Shown one piece after another: positions 46,073 through 56,562 of a DNA stretch of 64,000 bases; position 1 is the first letter of the stretch; each line of letters opens with the position of its first letter. The notes beneath the pieces are model-generated. The model did no database searches and was not told where the DNA came from. It saw nothing but the letters and a program-made list of their open reading frames with translations. The stretch is from assembly GCA_025529335.1 (NCBI GenBank), contig JAMYHX010000023.1, forward strand, positions 117,204 to 181,203. Reading direction: 5' to 3'. This DNA is from Rhizopus sp. PT2906. Taxonomy: Eukaryota; Mucoromycota; Mucoromycetes; Mucorales; Rhizopodaceae. The position numbers and the translations under genes were made by a program.

Positions 46073-46120
46073 TTTTTTTTTTTTTTTAACCCTTGATCCC
46101 AAAAAAGGGGTTTTTCATAG
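46073..46120. repeat. Poly(T) plus short dispersed repeat, copy 2
   Basis: 15 T, then AACCCTTGATCCCAAAAAAG. It matches copy 1 (43909 on) except for a few substitutions. Confidence 0.5.
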
Positions 46121-46825
46121 CATTAAGCAAAAGAAATATGTCATATATATACATCATCTTCATAAATTATCCTGTCAATCTCAAAAACAAAGCTTAGCTT
46201 ATATACTATTGTCCGCCGTCAAAAACAAAATGACCAAGAACACTCTAAGGACTATGATTTACTGAACTAATCACAGTGTAGAGAGGGATCATGTCTCATA
46301 GAGTTTGAAGTTTTGTACATGAGTAGTCTGTTTGCTTGTGGCTATCAGATATTTGACAGATCAATTAAATATTGATGGATTGAATTGCTTAAGAAGGGGT
46401 TGACTTTTGAAGTTTACGTGATACAAAAATAATATATTTATGGAAAAAAAGTAACCAACCTGCCTAATTGAGACGAAGATGATGTCTATTTATCTTTTAG
46501 AAAGCTGTGGCCTTTTTCGTCTAGGCCAAGACTTACTTAGCTAACAACGAGAGTTCAGATAGGCTTTTGATGAATCATAACAGACTATGACTGTGCGTAA
46601 ATCTTTACTCCAATGTTTCTATTTTTCGTATAATCTTACAGTACAGCGTACGTTTTTCTGTCGTTAGTCAAAGAAACCTTCAGAAGATGTGACAATTTAC
46701 CTTGTTTTTGTACAACATCCTACGATGGGTGGAAATCTGATGGGCTTAGTACGGAAAAAGAGCCTCAAGGATGATCAAAACACAATGTTTTAAATACCAG
46801 AAAACAGAATAGATGATAAGAATGA

Positions 46826-46984
46826 GCGTGGGGCCCGGAAGTCACCTTAACCAAGGCGAAAAAAGATCAAGAGATGAAGGATCTATCGAATTGGGCAGTG
46901 CTACGTCAAGAGCTCAGGGCAAAGCGAATGGAAGAATATGCTTGTAGTGCTGTTTGTACAAAGACCTATTACTATGCATTATAA
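46826..46984 (+). pseudogene. Coding-like fragment, unassigned
   Basis: Open for 52 codons with charged, helical content (LTKAKKDQEMKDLSNWAVLR, then RAKRMEEYACSAVCTKTYYY). No ATG start or splice partners are seen. Probably a relic of a mobile element protein. Confidence 0.3.
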
Positions 46985-47886
46985 AATGGATCTTTGTTAG
47001 CTGATCACCACTTTTAATTACTCTCTGTAATGTATATTTCAAGAAAGAAATGTCCAGCTGGTAGCGTTGAGTTGTCAAATGCATTGAAAACAAACTAGTG
47101 GGAACAGATTATGGATTGAAGACAATGCTTGTCACGGTGCCTATATCAATAAAGATGTTCAATACACACATAAACCTTTATAATCAATCCCCATCCTGGT
47201 AATAGTCTATAAGCAAGTAAAATGTTTTTTTAGGCCAGTCGTTAAGACAAAAAAGAGGTTCCTGCCGCTACCAATGGCCTTTGAAATAACATCTGGAGAG
47301 AAATCAATTATTCATCCTTGAAAAATAAATTAAAATACGCATTAATATCCTTTGATTCATCAAATGCTTTCATATCCAAGGGGCGCTTTAGTGTTTCCAT
47401 GACAATAGCAAAAATCGCAAATTTGCATTCAACTCTTTGTTGTCAATTATCATAATTTCATTTGATTCACCAAATAAACTAAACGTATACTCTTTATGCT
47501 TTTTTTACGCTCGCGTCCTTACATTTTGTAATAATATTGGAATAGTTTTTGAGGCTATTCTTCCGTTAGAGTTGAAATACGGCCATACTATGTAAAACTA
47601 CGTCGCATTATTATTGGTATCCGTCGAGCTTTTTCTACAGCAAAATAATGCCTTTTTCTTTTTTTTCCTTGTCTCATTCCTAGCGTCATCTTTGTTGACT
47701 ACAGAGGCTGACAAATACTATAGATTATAGATCATGAATCAATGTTATGTACTTAATATGAGATATTATGTTTATAAAAAATGCGACGCGTTTAGGTGTA
47801 CAAAAAGTCCAGGGATAATTTAAGCACTTGTAACATTTTTTTTAATGTTTAATGATATAAAGTTGCAATAATAACAAAGGCGCGAT

Positions 47887-48963
47887 TTATGAAGGAGGAG
47901 CAAACTAAATGAAGGGAAGAATTAATGTTATGTGATACAAACATCTTTTTAACTTACATAATTACTTGGAATAATACCAACTGTTCCATCCGTTTTGCGT
48001 GCTTGCCACCAATTGCCATTTCGATCTACAATCTCCAATACTTCTCCTTTAGCAAAACTCAATTCATTGGGATCGTCTGGGTTTGCTTGATCTATTTTCA
48101 ATTGATAAGTCTAATTGATCATGGATAACAAAGTCAACTTACATGCATGTAAGGCTTTGACTTTTTCACGATATTCAACAGGGCTTGGTTGAGGCATCTC
48201 TGTCACTTGATTTGATGCAGATAATGCTGAGTTAGGTTCCTGTATTGTTGCTGGTGTTGTTGTTGGTGTTGTTGCTGTTTGAACAGGAGGGTCAGAAAGA
48301 ATTGTCTTTTCTCCCGTCATTTCGTATGCTTGTTGTTGTTGTTGTGGTTGCTGTTGACGATGATGTTGTATTCCAACTGAATTGCCGTAATGAGAAGGTC
48401 CGTATTGACCAATATAACTCTCTGGATCACTACCAAAGATCATGACCCATAAAAACTATAGAGAGTCCATGTTATTTTTAGCCTCTTTATTTATTTATTT
48501 TTTTTTGGACTGAAATATACCTGAATGATAATCAATATAATATATCCAGTAGCAAATGCTCCTGCTCCACCGCCAAACACTCTTGAAGCAGGTGTAATAT
48601 AATCCAATTGAACTGTCAATAAGGAAATACTGGCTCCCAAGAAAGCCAAAATCTACATCCAATTCATTATTTGCTGCTTCTTTTTTTTTTGGGGGGCTTG
48701 TTTTTTATTTACCATCATTCGATAATGAGTAAATGTGTTTGTGACTAATATACAAGTGACTCCAATGATGATTAAAAGTTCATATACAATAATCCACCAT
48801 GCTCCTCCACTGACACCTACTCTAAATACACATGCTCCAATAAACGCAATCAACCAAGCTACCTAGAAAGGGTATAAATACGAAATAAAGGTGTAATGAT
48901 TGTTTTTACATAAGCAAGTATAATGGTTGATAGCAGAAATATATTATCTAAGATTTTCGTCAT
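47887..48963 (-). CDS. SHO1: Sho1 osmosensor (4 TM + SH3)
   Basis: Plasma-membrane adaptor that feeds the HOG MAP-kinase pathway. Start MTKILDNIFLLSTIILAY (48963). Four hydrophobic helices: the first exon; WLIAFIGACVFRVGVSGGAW with IIVYELLIIIGVTCILVTNT; ILAFLGASISLLTVQL; and GYIILIIIQFLWVMIFGS. A Gln/Thr/Pro-rich cytoplasmic linker precedes a C-terminal SH3 domain (LKIDQANPDDPNELSFAKGE, WWQARKTDGTVGIIPSNY). After PSNY a perfect GTAAGT donor and a distal AG give ending FAPPS at 47887; if unspliced it ends VS at 47949. About 290 aa. Confidence 0.9.
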
Positions 48964-49207
48964 TTAGCAGTTCAAAGGAGTATATTTATTTTGAACAAGA
49001 AGAAGAAAAAAAAAGGAATAAAATAAAAGCGAAAAATAAATAAAAAAGGAGGGTACACAAAGACGATGTTTGTACGCCGATGTTTTGTCATTTTATGTCT
49101 CCCTTTTCAACGTTGAAATTGTTTGGTTAGCTATTGTTTATTAATGCATATATGTTTTAATGATTCTATAATGTTTATATCACTGATATTTAAACTGCAT
49201 AACAATC

Positions 49208-50739
49208 CTACACTTTTAAAACCGGATTCCATCCTGCTCTCATCACACGGATGGTCCAAGCTAGGAGACCAGCAAAGATCATGAGGACACCACTAAAGAT
49301 AATGGCATGGGAATAGGTAGGATGATCACTTCCATCGTTAATAAGCGTTGAGCAAATGGGTGACCCAAATAGACCGCCGAAGAACCAAGCAAAGAAGAGC
49401 ATCCCATTCGCAGCTTCAATATCATCCATACCTATTATCTGACCCAACAGGGCAGGCACCATCGTGAGGTGGCCTCCACCAAAATATCCAAACATGGCAG
49501 CAAACGTCCAGATCGTCGCTGCATTCTTTGCAGGCAGCCAGACAGCAAGACACATCACTCCTGTCATTGTGGTCACAAAGAACGTCATATTGGCTCTTCC
49601 TACAAAGTCGCTAATGAATCCGCTGGATATTTTACCGACAATCATGACACCTGAGATAATGGCAGACATATTACTACCAATCCACGGATCCAAACCGAGA
49701 TAATTGGCATATGCTATTATAATCATGAACAATGACGTTCCTTCAAAAAAAATTTTTCTCACTTTACCTGGTAAGAAGCTTGATGGAACATTGAATGCGA
49801 AATTACCAATGAATTGAATACAGAATAACAAGACAAACTGCTTATTTCGAAACGGACGCAGATCAAATACCATCAATTTTGCATTCTCTTGTTTCGAAGG
49901 TTCATTCAAAGGTCGAACGGTACATGAGGCGATACCAAGACAGACAAACGAAATGAATCCGATGATACGAAGTGCCCATTGATATCCTACATGATCTATG
50001 GCTGCTTGCACAATATTGGACAGAATCAGTCCACCAAATCCTGATCCTGAGATGGCAATACCAACACTAAAGCCTCTGCGTTTGGAAAACCATTGTTGAG
50101 CAGCACTGATGCATGGAAACCAGACAAGAGAGGCACCAATCCCCGACAAGACACCTTGTGTGATGTACAAATGCCAAATCTATTAAAAATTTTTTTTCGA
50201 GTCTTGGTCTTTTTTTTTTTTTTTTTTTTTTTAATCTTGTTCTTACTTGAGTTGCTATACTCGAGAGCATCATGGATAGAGTGCATAGAAAGAGAGCAGT
50301 GATCAACATCCATTTGTATCCGACCTTTACGGAAAACCAGCCGTAAAAGGGTCCTACGATATTGGCTAATGCTAACCATAATGAACCTATCCATGAGAGT
50401 GCTGTCATTTGGTCCTTGAATACATGCTGATTATAGTGATTTAAAAATATTCCCCATACATAATTGTATCCTTGTCTTTATATAACATTTAAAAAGTCAT
50501 GTTTTCTATATACATGTTTATATATTCTTACGTGCAAAATAGACCCTTTTAAAAAAAAGTTATTTTCTGTAAATCAATTTCCCCCCTTCTTTACTTACGC
50601 AAAAGCAGCCTACAAGAACAAGCCAAGCTCTTCCTCCATCAGGTGGTTCCTTTAGTTCTTTTTCTGATGTGATAGAAATTGTATCTTCCTTTGGCCCTTT
50701 CTCGTCTATCACATTCCCTTCTATTTCAATAATTGACAT
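49208..50739 (-). CDS. MFS transporter, monocarboxylate-transporter-like
   Basis: Twelve-helix MFS protein of the MCT/Mch group. Start MSIIEIEGNVIDEKGPKEDT, then the family entry motif PPDGGRAWLVLVGCF (the conserved DGG-x-AW). Next come FKDQMTALSWIGSLWLALAN and FYGWFSVKVGYKWMLITALF. After an intron: LYITQGVLSGIGASLVWFPC, QQWFSKRRGFSVGIAISGSG, a second half with GKISSGFISDFVGRANMTFF and YFGGGHLTMVPALLGQIIGM. It ends MRAGWNPVLKV. FLPAYANYLGLDPW requires an intron at about 49725-49770. Substrate (pyruvate, lactate or other acids) not predictable. Confidence 0.9.
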
Positions 50740-52552
50740 TTTAAATAAGCGGTGAAAAAGAGAGACTGAGAACTCTATAATTTTATTACAGAATTATGCT
50801 TATATAATATTCAAGTTGATCGGTCAAAATTGCTTTCCTCTTTTAGGCGAATCAGATCACTTTCCCCGATTATTTATACATGGCGGGATAAAAATGAGAA
50901 AAACAAGATTAAAATAGAGTTCATATGTTTAGGTGAATATGCAACTGTGAAGGGAACTGAAAGGAAAAAAAAAAAGTACAGGATCTCAGCATATAGAACA
51001 AGATAATCTGTGACAAGAACAAGATCTGTAAAATATAGAATTTAGACTCAGAGCTTAGATCAAAATGTGAGTGATATTTTGAATGCTTTTTTGTCGACTT
51101 TGTTTTTGACATGCTTTGTTATGAATCGTTATAATTCATTACATCCTCTATTGTGCATCAGATGATGATAACATTGACGACAGTCCTAGTCTTCCTTTTA
51201 ATTTCACTTTTATATACAGCTTTTCTTTCTACTTTATTTGTTGTCGATCTATGTCTTTACAAACTCAAACCAACGTTATTTACTTGGGATAGTAGACATT
51301 TGAAGATGCTTTAAGGCTTCCTTATGATAACTTTGAGTGACTATTTTAACGATAATTCATCGAAAAAAAAAAAACTTACAGGCTGTAGCCATTGCCCAAG
51401 TTGCCAGCAAAAAAAAAAAAAAGAAAAAAAAAGCAATACATTAAATCACCACGGTCAATTACTCTTGCTGTATAGTACACTGAAGCAGCAAGGTTTCTAC
51501 CCACTGAAAGGCACTTGACTGGAGTGAGACCAGGTTCACTCTGTACAATGCTTCTAAACTGTTCATGTTTAATTATTCTCGTTGACAGATCAAAGCGAGG
51601 CAGACATGTTGAGATGCTTATGGCTTTTTTTTTTTTGGATAATTCTCGAATATAATAAACCCCGGATGATAAAACATCTCACAGTAACCAGCGTAATAAT
51701 AGCCTTTTTCTTTTTTCTTTTTTTTAAACAGTGAGGAGTTTAGTTTAGGTTCATCCACAAGCAGGAATGCAGAGAGAAATATAGACGGCAAAGTAAATAT
51801 GGTTTTCAAAAGAAACTTTGAAAGAATATGACCTGACGTAATATGGTATATTCCATCAGTTCAACTATACAAAGCAACTGATGAAATGAAGGGCTTCAAG
51901 ATAACCCAAAATCATGTTTGTAAGCCTCTTCCTGACAAGATGAGAGAAATAGTAGATACCACTTGATGGAACCGAAATTCACTTTATTTACAATGGATTC
52001 TCCTCCAGGTGTGTCCAGTTAACCATTTATATACACTGCACTTTCCAGACCCCCGAATTCCTCACCAAGCAGCTGTTAACTCAAAGTTGTGTACAGGACA
52101 TGTCTCATAATGAAGAATACAAGGTTTATCACATCGATAGCATAGTAGAATTCAATATAGGGCGAAGAAAACTGCCCTTGTTTTCATATACAGCCAAACT
52201 CTGCAAGCCTTGTGCAGAAAAATAATAAGGATATATATATATATATATATATATCACATTAAATCGGAAAAATGAAGAAAGATGCAAATGAATTCATGCT
52301 ATTAATAGTTTAAGGTTTAGTGTATGTCGTTTTAATTTTATCCAAGTGAAGCTCATTCATAATACATTGTACATAGAGAGAAATTCTTAGTTGAAAAAGG
52401 GGGACATTATTTACTTTTTTTTTTTTTGTTTACATGTAAACAAACAAAGGAATATGGTTGGTCGGTCTTTGTGTGAGCCCGCATGAAAAACTGGCTGTCT
52501 TTCTTTCTCTTTATTATCCGAATAATATTATCTTTTTTTTTTTTGCAATCAC
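50740..52552. other. 1.8-kb intergenic region
   Basis: Divergent upstream region of the MFS and CTLH genes. Several A/T homopolymers and an AT dinucleotide run (52231-52254). No gene or RNA recognised. Confidence 0.55.
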
Positions 52553-53626
52553 ATGGAGAAATATACCGTAGAAAGTAGAGCTATCATTATGGAGTACTTG
52601 CTTCATTACTGCTATAAAGGTTCAGCCAAAGCACTATTAAAAGAAATGCACACATTAGATAGTTGTGCATTGTCAATACAGAATCAATACAACAACAACA
52701 GTAGTACTATCAGCAATAGTAGCAGCAGTAATAGTAGTAGTAACAGTAATAGTAGTAGTAACAGTAATAGTAGTAGTAGTAAGCATACATATACTTGCTT
52801 TTATTTGAAGTGAGCCATTTTCTTTACCAAGGATATGTTGCTTATTCACTCTTTTTTTTTTTTTTTACTAGTTAATATGAAGACAGGTTAGAAAAGAGCG
52901 TGTAAATATATACAAATGTTGAACTAAGCATTATTAGACATATTGAATAAAGAAAGCATCAGTTGGGAAAGTGTTGAAGCAAGAAAAGGTTGAGATAATA
53001 AACAGAGAGAATGCATTAATGTAAAGATATTGATGTATCCTCTTCTTTTAGATATTTATGATTCTATAAAAAACGGTGATATTGCACAAGCATTGACATT
53101 ACTGGAGAAGCATTTTCCAGGCTTAATAGCTGAATATAATAGACTCACTCATAGATCACAAATAGACACAAATGATGCATCTAAATCACATTTTATCATC
53201 TATAAGCTATATTGCCAACAATTCATCGAGATATTAAAGTCATCAGGCGCATTGGAAGCTATTGAGTTTGCACGGCACCATCTTAAACCATGTCATGAGA
53301 TATACAAGGAATATGCAAACAATATCCTCTATTTGATTGCTTATGCAGACTTGGAACATGAAAGGGTAAAGGATGTCCTAAGTCAAAAGCACAGAGATGA
53401 TATCGCAGATGAAGTGAATGAGCTACTATTAGGTAAAACATAACATAACAAAACAAAACAAGCATATAAAAACATGATAGTAGAAATACATGGATTATCA
53501 CAACAGACTTCACTCGAAAAAATATGGCGACAGAATACAGTGGTTCAAACTGAATTAGAAAAGAGACAACATGGTCAATCTAAAAAGAAGAATAGTAAAG
53601 GAAGCTCTGAAAAAGTATCAGTCTAA
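52553..53626 (+). CDS. LisH/CTLH-CRA protein, GID8/RanBP9-like
   Basis: Helical scaffold of the kind found in GID/CTLH ubiquitin ligases. Start MEKYTVESRAIIMEYLLHYC; RAIIMEYLLHYCYKGSAKAL is a LisH-type helix pair. CTLH: ISWESVEARK joined to DIYDSIKNGDIAQALTLLEK and HFPGL. CRA: FIEILKSSGALEAIEFARHH, then RDDIADEVNELLL and, after the last intron, AYKNMIVEIHGLSQ. It ends SEKVSV. An 18-nt Ser/Asn codon repeat (about 52713-52784) follows the LisH part and may lie in the exon or supply alternative donors. The small exons between 52870 and 52990 are not fully resolved. GID8 versus RanBP9 type is undecided. Confidence 0.7.
52713..52784 (+). repeat. AGT/AAC trinucleotide tract (poly Ser/Asn)
   Basis: Built of AGT, AAC and AAT triplets with an 18-nt unit (AGTAGTAGTAACAGTAAT) present about 2.5 times. 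It ends in a GTAAGC donor. Each GTAAT/GTAAC is also a weak 5' splice site. Confidence 0.85.
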
Positions 53627-53746
53627 CTCTCTCTCTCTCTCTTTTCTTTGCTTTTTTCTTTTTTTTAAAAAAAACAAGTGTATTTTTCAATATTTATTTT
53701 TTTTAAATAAACATTGCAAAGCCTGTCTCTCCTATTTGTTATTGCT

Positions 53747-54253
53747 TTAGATTTCGTTGACAACAAGAGCTATACAAAGAAAAAAGTTATAATCATATTA
53801 TCCAAAAACCCAAATTAAGTTTACCAGGAGGAAGAGATTGTCTAAGCTTGTTAGCCTTGGACTTGTCCTTCACAACAAGGGTGTAAAGGTAGCGAGAACA
53901 TCTGACCTTGAACTTGACAGAATCAGCATTCTTCTTGACGCGGGCAGACTTGGCATCCTTTCTGCGGGCAATTTCAAGGAACTCCTTAATATCCTTAATT
54001 TGCTTAGGCTATACATATGTAATACTTTAGTATTTGTTTCTTTTTGTTTAGGTTGTTTTATAAAAAAGATAAAAGTAAATTCAATGCTGAATGGTTGCAA
54101 AATGTCTTTTAAATTTCCAAATGCTTCTTGAATGTTTTTTTTTTTATTTCTTCTTTCTTTCATCCAACGTATCCATCCATCAAACATGGCATCCATTCAA
54201 CATGAATTCTTCCATCTCTTTTCTTTTTATATATTGGTTGATATCTTTACCAT
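53747..54253 (-). CDS. RPL38: Ribosomal protein eL38
   Basis: Large-subunit protein. The main exon reads PKQIKDIKEFLEIARRKDAK, then SVKFKVRCSRYLYTLVVKDK, NKLRQSLPP. The last exon, after an intron beginning GTAAAC, adds ALVVNEI-stop at 53747. The start codon is on its own 5' exon: the ATG at 54251-54253 is directly followed by a GTAAAG donor, and the acceptor precedes the Pro codon at 54008. An ATG-only first exon with a long (242-nt) first intron is common in ribosomal protein genes. Start position inferred from phase and donor quality. Confidence 0.9.
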
Positions 54254-54390
54254 CTCTGAAGCTTTTAATGTGTATTAAAAAGAGGGACGAGAATGGATTT
54301 GGTCTTTGGCTGCTTGTGTGTCTGTGCAGTTCTCGCCCCCCGTTGTCTCTGCACACCCCTCTTTCCTCTTTTAGATTCCAAAAATGGAAA

Positions 54391-55429
54391 TTAAACGTGA
54401 CTTTTTATTTTTTTGGAAGGTAAAGCAGGCATACCAAGAGCCGATCTGACAGCAGGCACTCTAAAGCTCACGTTCTGACCTACACTGTACCAAGCAGAAG
54501 TAACCCAGTATAGACTTATGGCAGTAGGAGCGTAAGTTGAAATAGGTACCATGGCAACAGATAAGGCTCGGAATAGGTTTGTCATCCACTTTTGTCGCGG
54601 TGTCTGCATGCCTCTCGCATACCACGCATTGAGCTATCATTTTATAGATATATGTCAGATAGTTGCCCTGCTATCTATCCTATAGCCTTACCTCCACATT
54701 GACCAAGTTTCCTGCACCAATCAAGATGGGTAATATTAAAGTTGAATCTGTAGCCGTCAAATCAGTAAAGAAGCCTAGTCCACCGTCTGTGAGACCATCA
54801 GCTGGCAATTCGGCTGTCTTTCCAAACCACGGTAATGGATACGCTGCTAAATGCCTAAGGGTGAGCGACATGGAGACAAAAAGAGGAATCTGCACATAAG
54901 GCAACAATAGCACTTTCCAACGTGAACATCCATACTGAGCGTAAATAGCATTCACTTTCTTTCGATATTGCTTTTGTAATTCATGTTGATACATCTTGTA
55001 GGACCATCCCTTGTCTCTCGAGTCTTTGCCTACTTGTACCTTTAATGTCTCGGCCCAGCTTTGGATCATGGGTGCAAGCTCAATCATCTTTCCGATACTG
55101 CGTTGTTGGTATACGGCTATAGGAAGTGTCAACGTGGATCGCAATAATAAAGTGCTGGCTATAATTGTTGTCCACCAGGGCAAACCAGTGTTGTGTATAT
55201 ATGTTAATATAGATTCATTGACAGCAAGAATGGCAGGTAATGTGTCTGATGTGTCTAATTGAGCAAGTGGTGCACTTGACAATAAACATGTTGTAGTGCT
55301 GTCACGGGACTTTTTCTCTTTGAAGGGTATATTTACAATAGGTACATGTCTAGCAATTATTAACCGTTGTCTGCTGCTGCTACTACTAAAAATACAAGCA
55401 AGTCGTCTATTTGCTAGTGTTGACAACAT
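54391..55429 (-). CDS. COX18: Cox18/Oxa1-family mitochondrial insertase
   Basis: Inner-membrane protein of the YidC/Oxa1/Alb3 family; Cox18 exports the Cox2 C-terminus. An N-terminal presequence (MLSTLANRRLACIFSSSSSR, Arg/Ser-rich) is followed by TYIHNTGLPWWTTIIASTLL, TLTLPIAVYQQRSIGKMIEL and a charged loop (KMYQHELQKQYRKKVNAIYA). Then LLLPYVQIPLFVSMSLTLRH, LILPILIGAGNLVNVE, and after one intron LNAWYARGMQTPRQKWM and SLYWVTSAWYSVGQN. It ends SKKIKSHV. About 315 aa. Cox18 is favoured over Oxa1 by length and the GLPWW start of the domain. Confidence 0.88.
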
Positions 55430-55494
55430 GAGTAAAAAAAAAAAAAAGGATTTTATTGCAGCAGTAATGAATAGATCATCAACTCCGCCCTGGT

Positions 55495-56055
55495 TTAAGC
55501 AGGTGTGATTGTTTTGATAACCTTGGCAGGATTGCCAACAGCAACACTGTTATCAGGGATATCCTTTGTAACAACAGAACCTGCACCAATGGTGACTCCA
55601 TTACCGATAGTGACGCCAGGACAGATTGTGACATTTCCACCAATCCAGCAGGTGTGTCCAATTTTGACCTCTTTTCCAATCTCAACACCAGTCCTTCTTT
55701 CAGTAGGATCCAACGGATGGTTGACAGTGTAGATATGTACACTGGGTCCAAAAAGAGTATAATCACCAATGGTAATTTTAGCAATGTCTAAAAAGGTACA
55801 GTCATAATTGATCTCTACGTGCTTGCCAACGTGGATATTATAGCCATAGTCACAACGAAAGTTTGGAAGGGCATAAGAACGCTCGCCAAAAGAGCCAAAT
55901 ATGTGAGGAACTAGCTCTGAACGCTTAGCTGAGTCTACTGTAGTATTGTATTCATGTAAAAGAGCTCGAATTCTTTTTCTATCTTTATCCAACTCAGAGT
56001 CACCAGGATGATAGTACTCTCCTGCGAGCATCTTTTGTTTCTCTGTTAAAGCCAT
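55495..56055 (-). CDS. Maltose/galactoside O-acetyltransferase family
   Basis: Left-handed beta-helix sugar acetyltransferase (LacA/Maa/NodL group) of 186 aa. MALTEKQKMLAGEYYHPGDS is the typical N-terminal Mac domain (K-M-L-x-G-x-x-Y). Hexapeptide repeats follow: NIHVGKHVEINYDCTFLDIA, KITIGDYTLFGPSVHIYTVN with catalytic His and HPLD, VKIGHTCWIGGNVTICPGVT, IGNGVTIGAGSVVTKDIPDN. It ends VIKTITPA. No intron and no targeting signal, unlike almost every neighbour, so bacterial origin by transfer is possible though this family occurs widely in fungi. It acetylates maltose, glucose or related sugars with acetyl-CoA; true substrate unknown. Confidence 0.93.
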   Translation of the reverse strand: MALTEKQKMLAGEYYHPGDSELDKDRKRIRALLHEYNTTVDSAKRSELVPHIFGSFGERSYALPNFRCDYGYNIHVGKHVEINYDCTFLDIAKITIGDYTLFGPSVHIYTVNHPLDPTERRTGVEIGKEVKIGHTCWIGGNVTICPGVTIGNGVTIGAGSVVTKDIPDNSVAVGNPAKVIKTITPA

Positions 56056-56562
56056 ATTAAAAAATGAGTTAAAGAAAAAGAAAAAAAAAGGATATGAGCG
56101 GGAGGAAATGGCAATTTAAACGCTTGGTTTTGTACGCAAGTACAATATGACGACTATCCGTAAACATTTAGAGCAAAGCACGTCATGTTTTTTGAAGGGA
56201 GTTTATTTTTGCATAATGGAATCAAATAAAAGGAGGTGGGCTTTGTCTTTCAGCTACGATAGCCAATGTCATCTACCCACGTTTTTTTCTCTGCCTTGCT
56301 TTTTTCTAAAAATACACAATACAGAACTTTCCCAAGCTGCAGTCCGTCCAGCTATTTGTCGCTTTTTAAATAATGTAAAGACTCATGACTGCGGTATAAT
56401 ATACCTTAACAAGAATTTTGACAATCAATAGTGGTTTGATGAAATCCGGGGCTTAGTTCCCGCCAAAGAGAGCTTCTTGCATATATAAATACCAAACTCA
56501 TTCAAAAGAAGAAGCACAGTAAAAAAGTCTATCATAAGAAAACAGCCATTGATAAGAAAAAT
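56056..56562. other. Divergent intergenic region
   Basis: Between the acetyltransferase (minus) and cobalamin adenosyltransferase (plus) genes. An open frame from 56147 has an ATG but no coding features. Nothing else seen. Confidence 0.55.

Larger units (their letters stand above)
45212..47886. other. 2.7-kb gene-poor region with repeats and relics
   Basis: It contains a 56-T run (45362-45417), an isolated ATG-started frame (45439-45660), a GC-richer open frame (about 45819-46040) next to a second copy of the poly(T)-linked repeat, and a coding-like fragment (46826-46984). The stretch 47000-47880 shows nothing recognisable. Confidence 0.5.
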
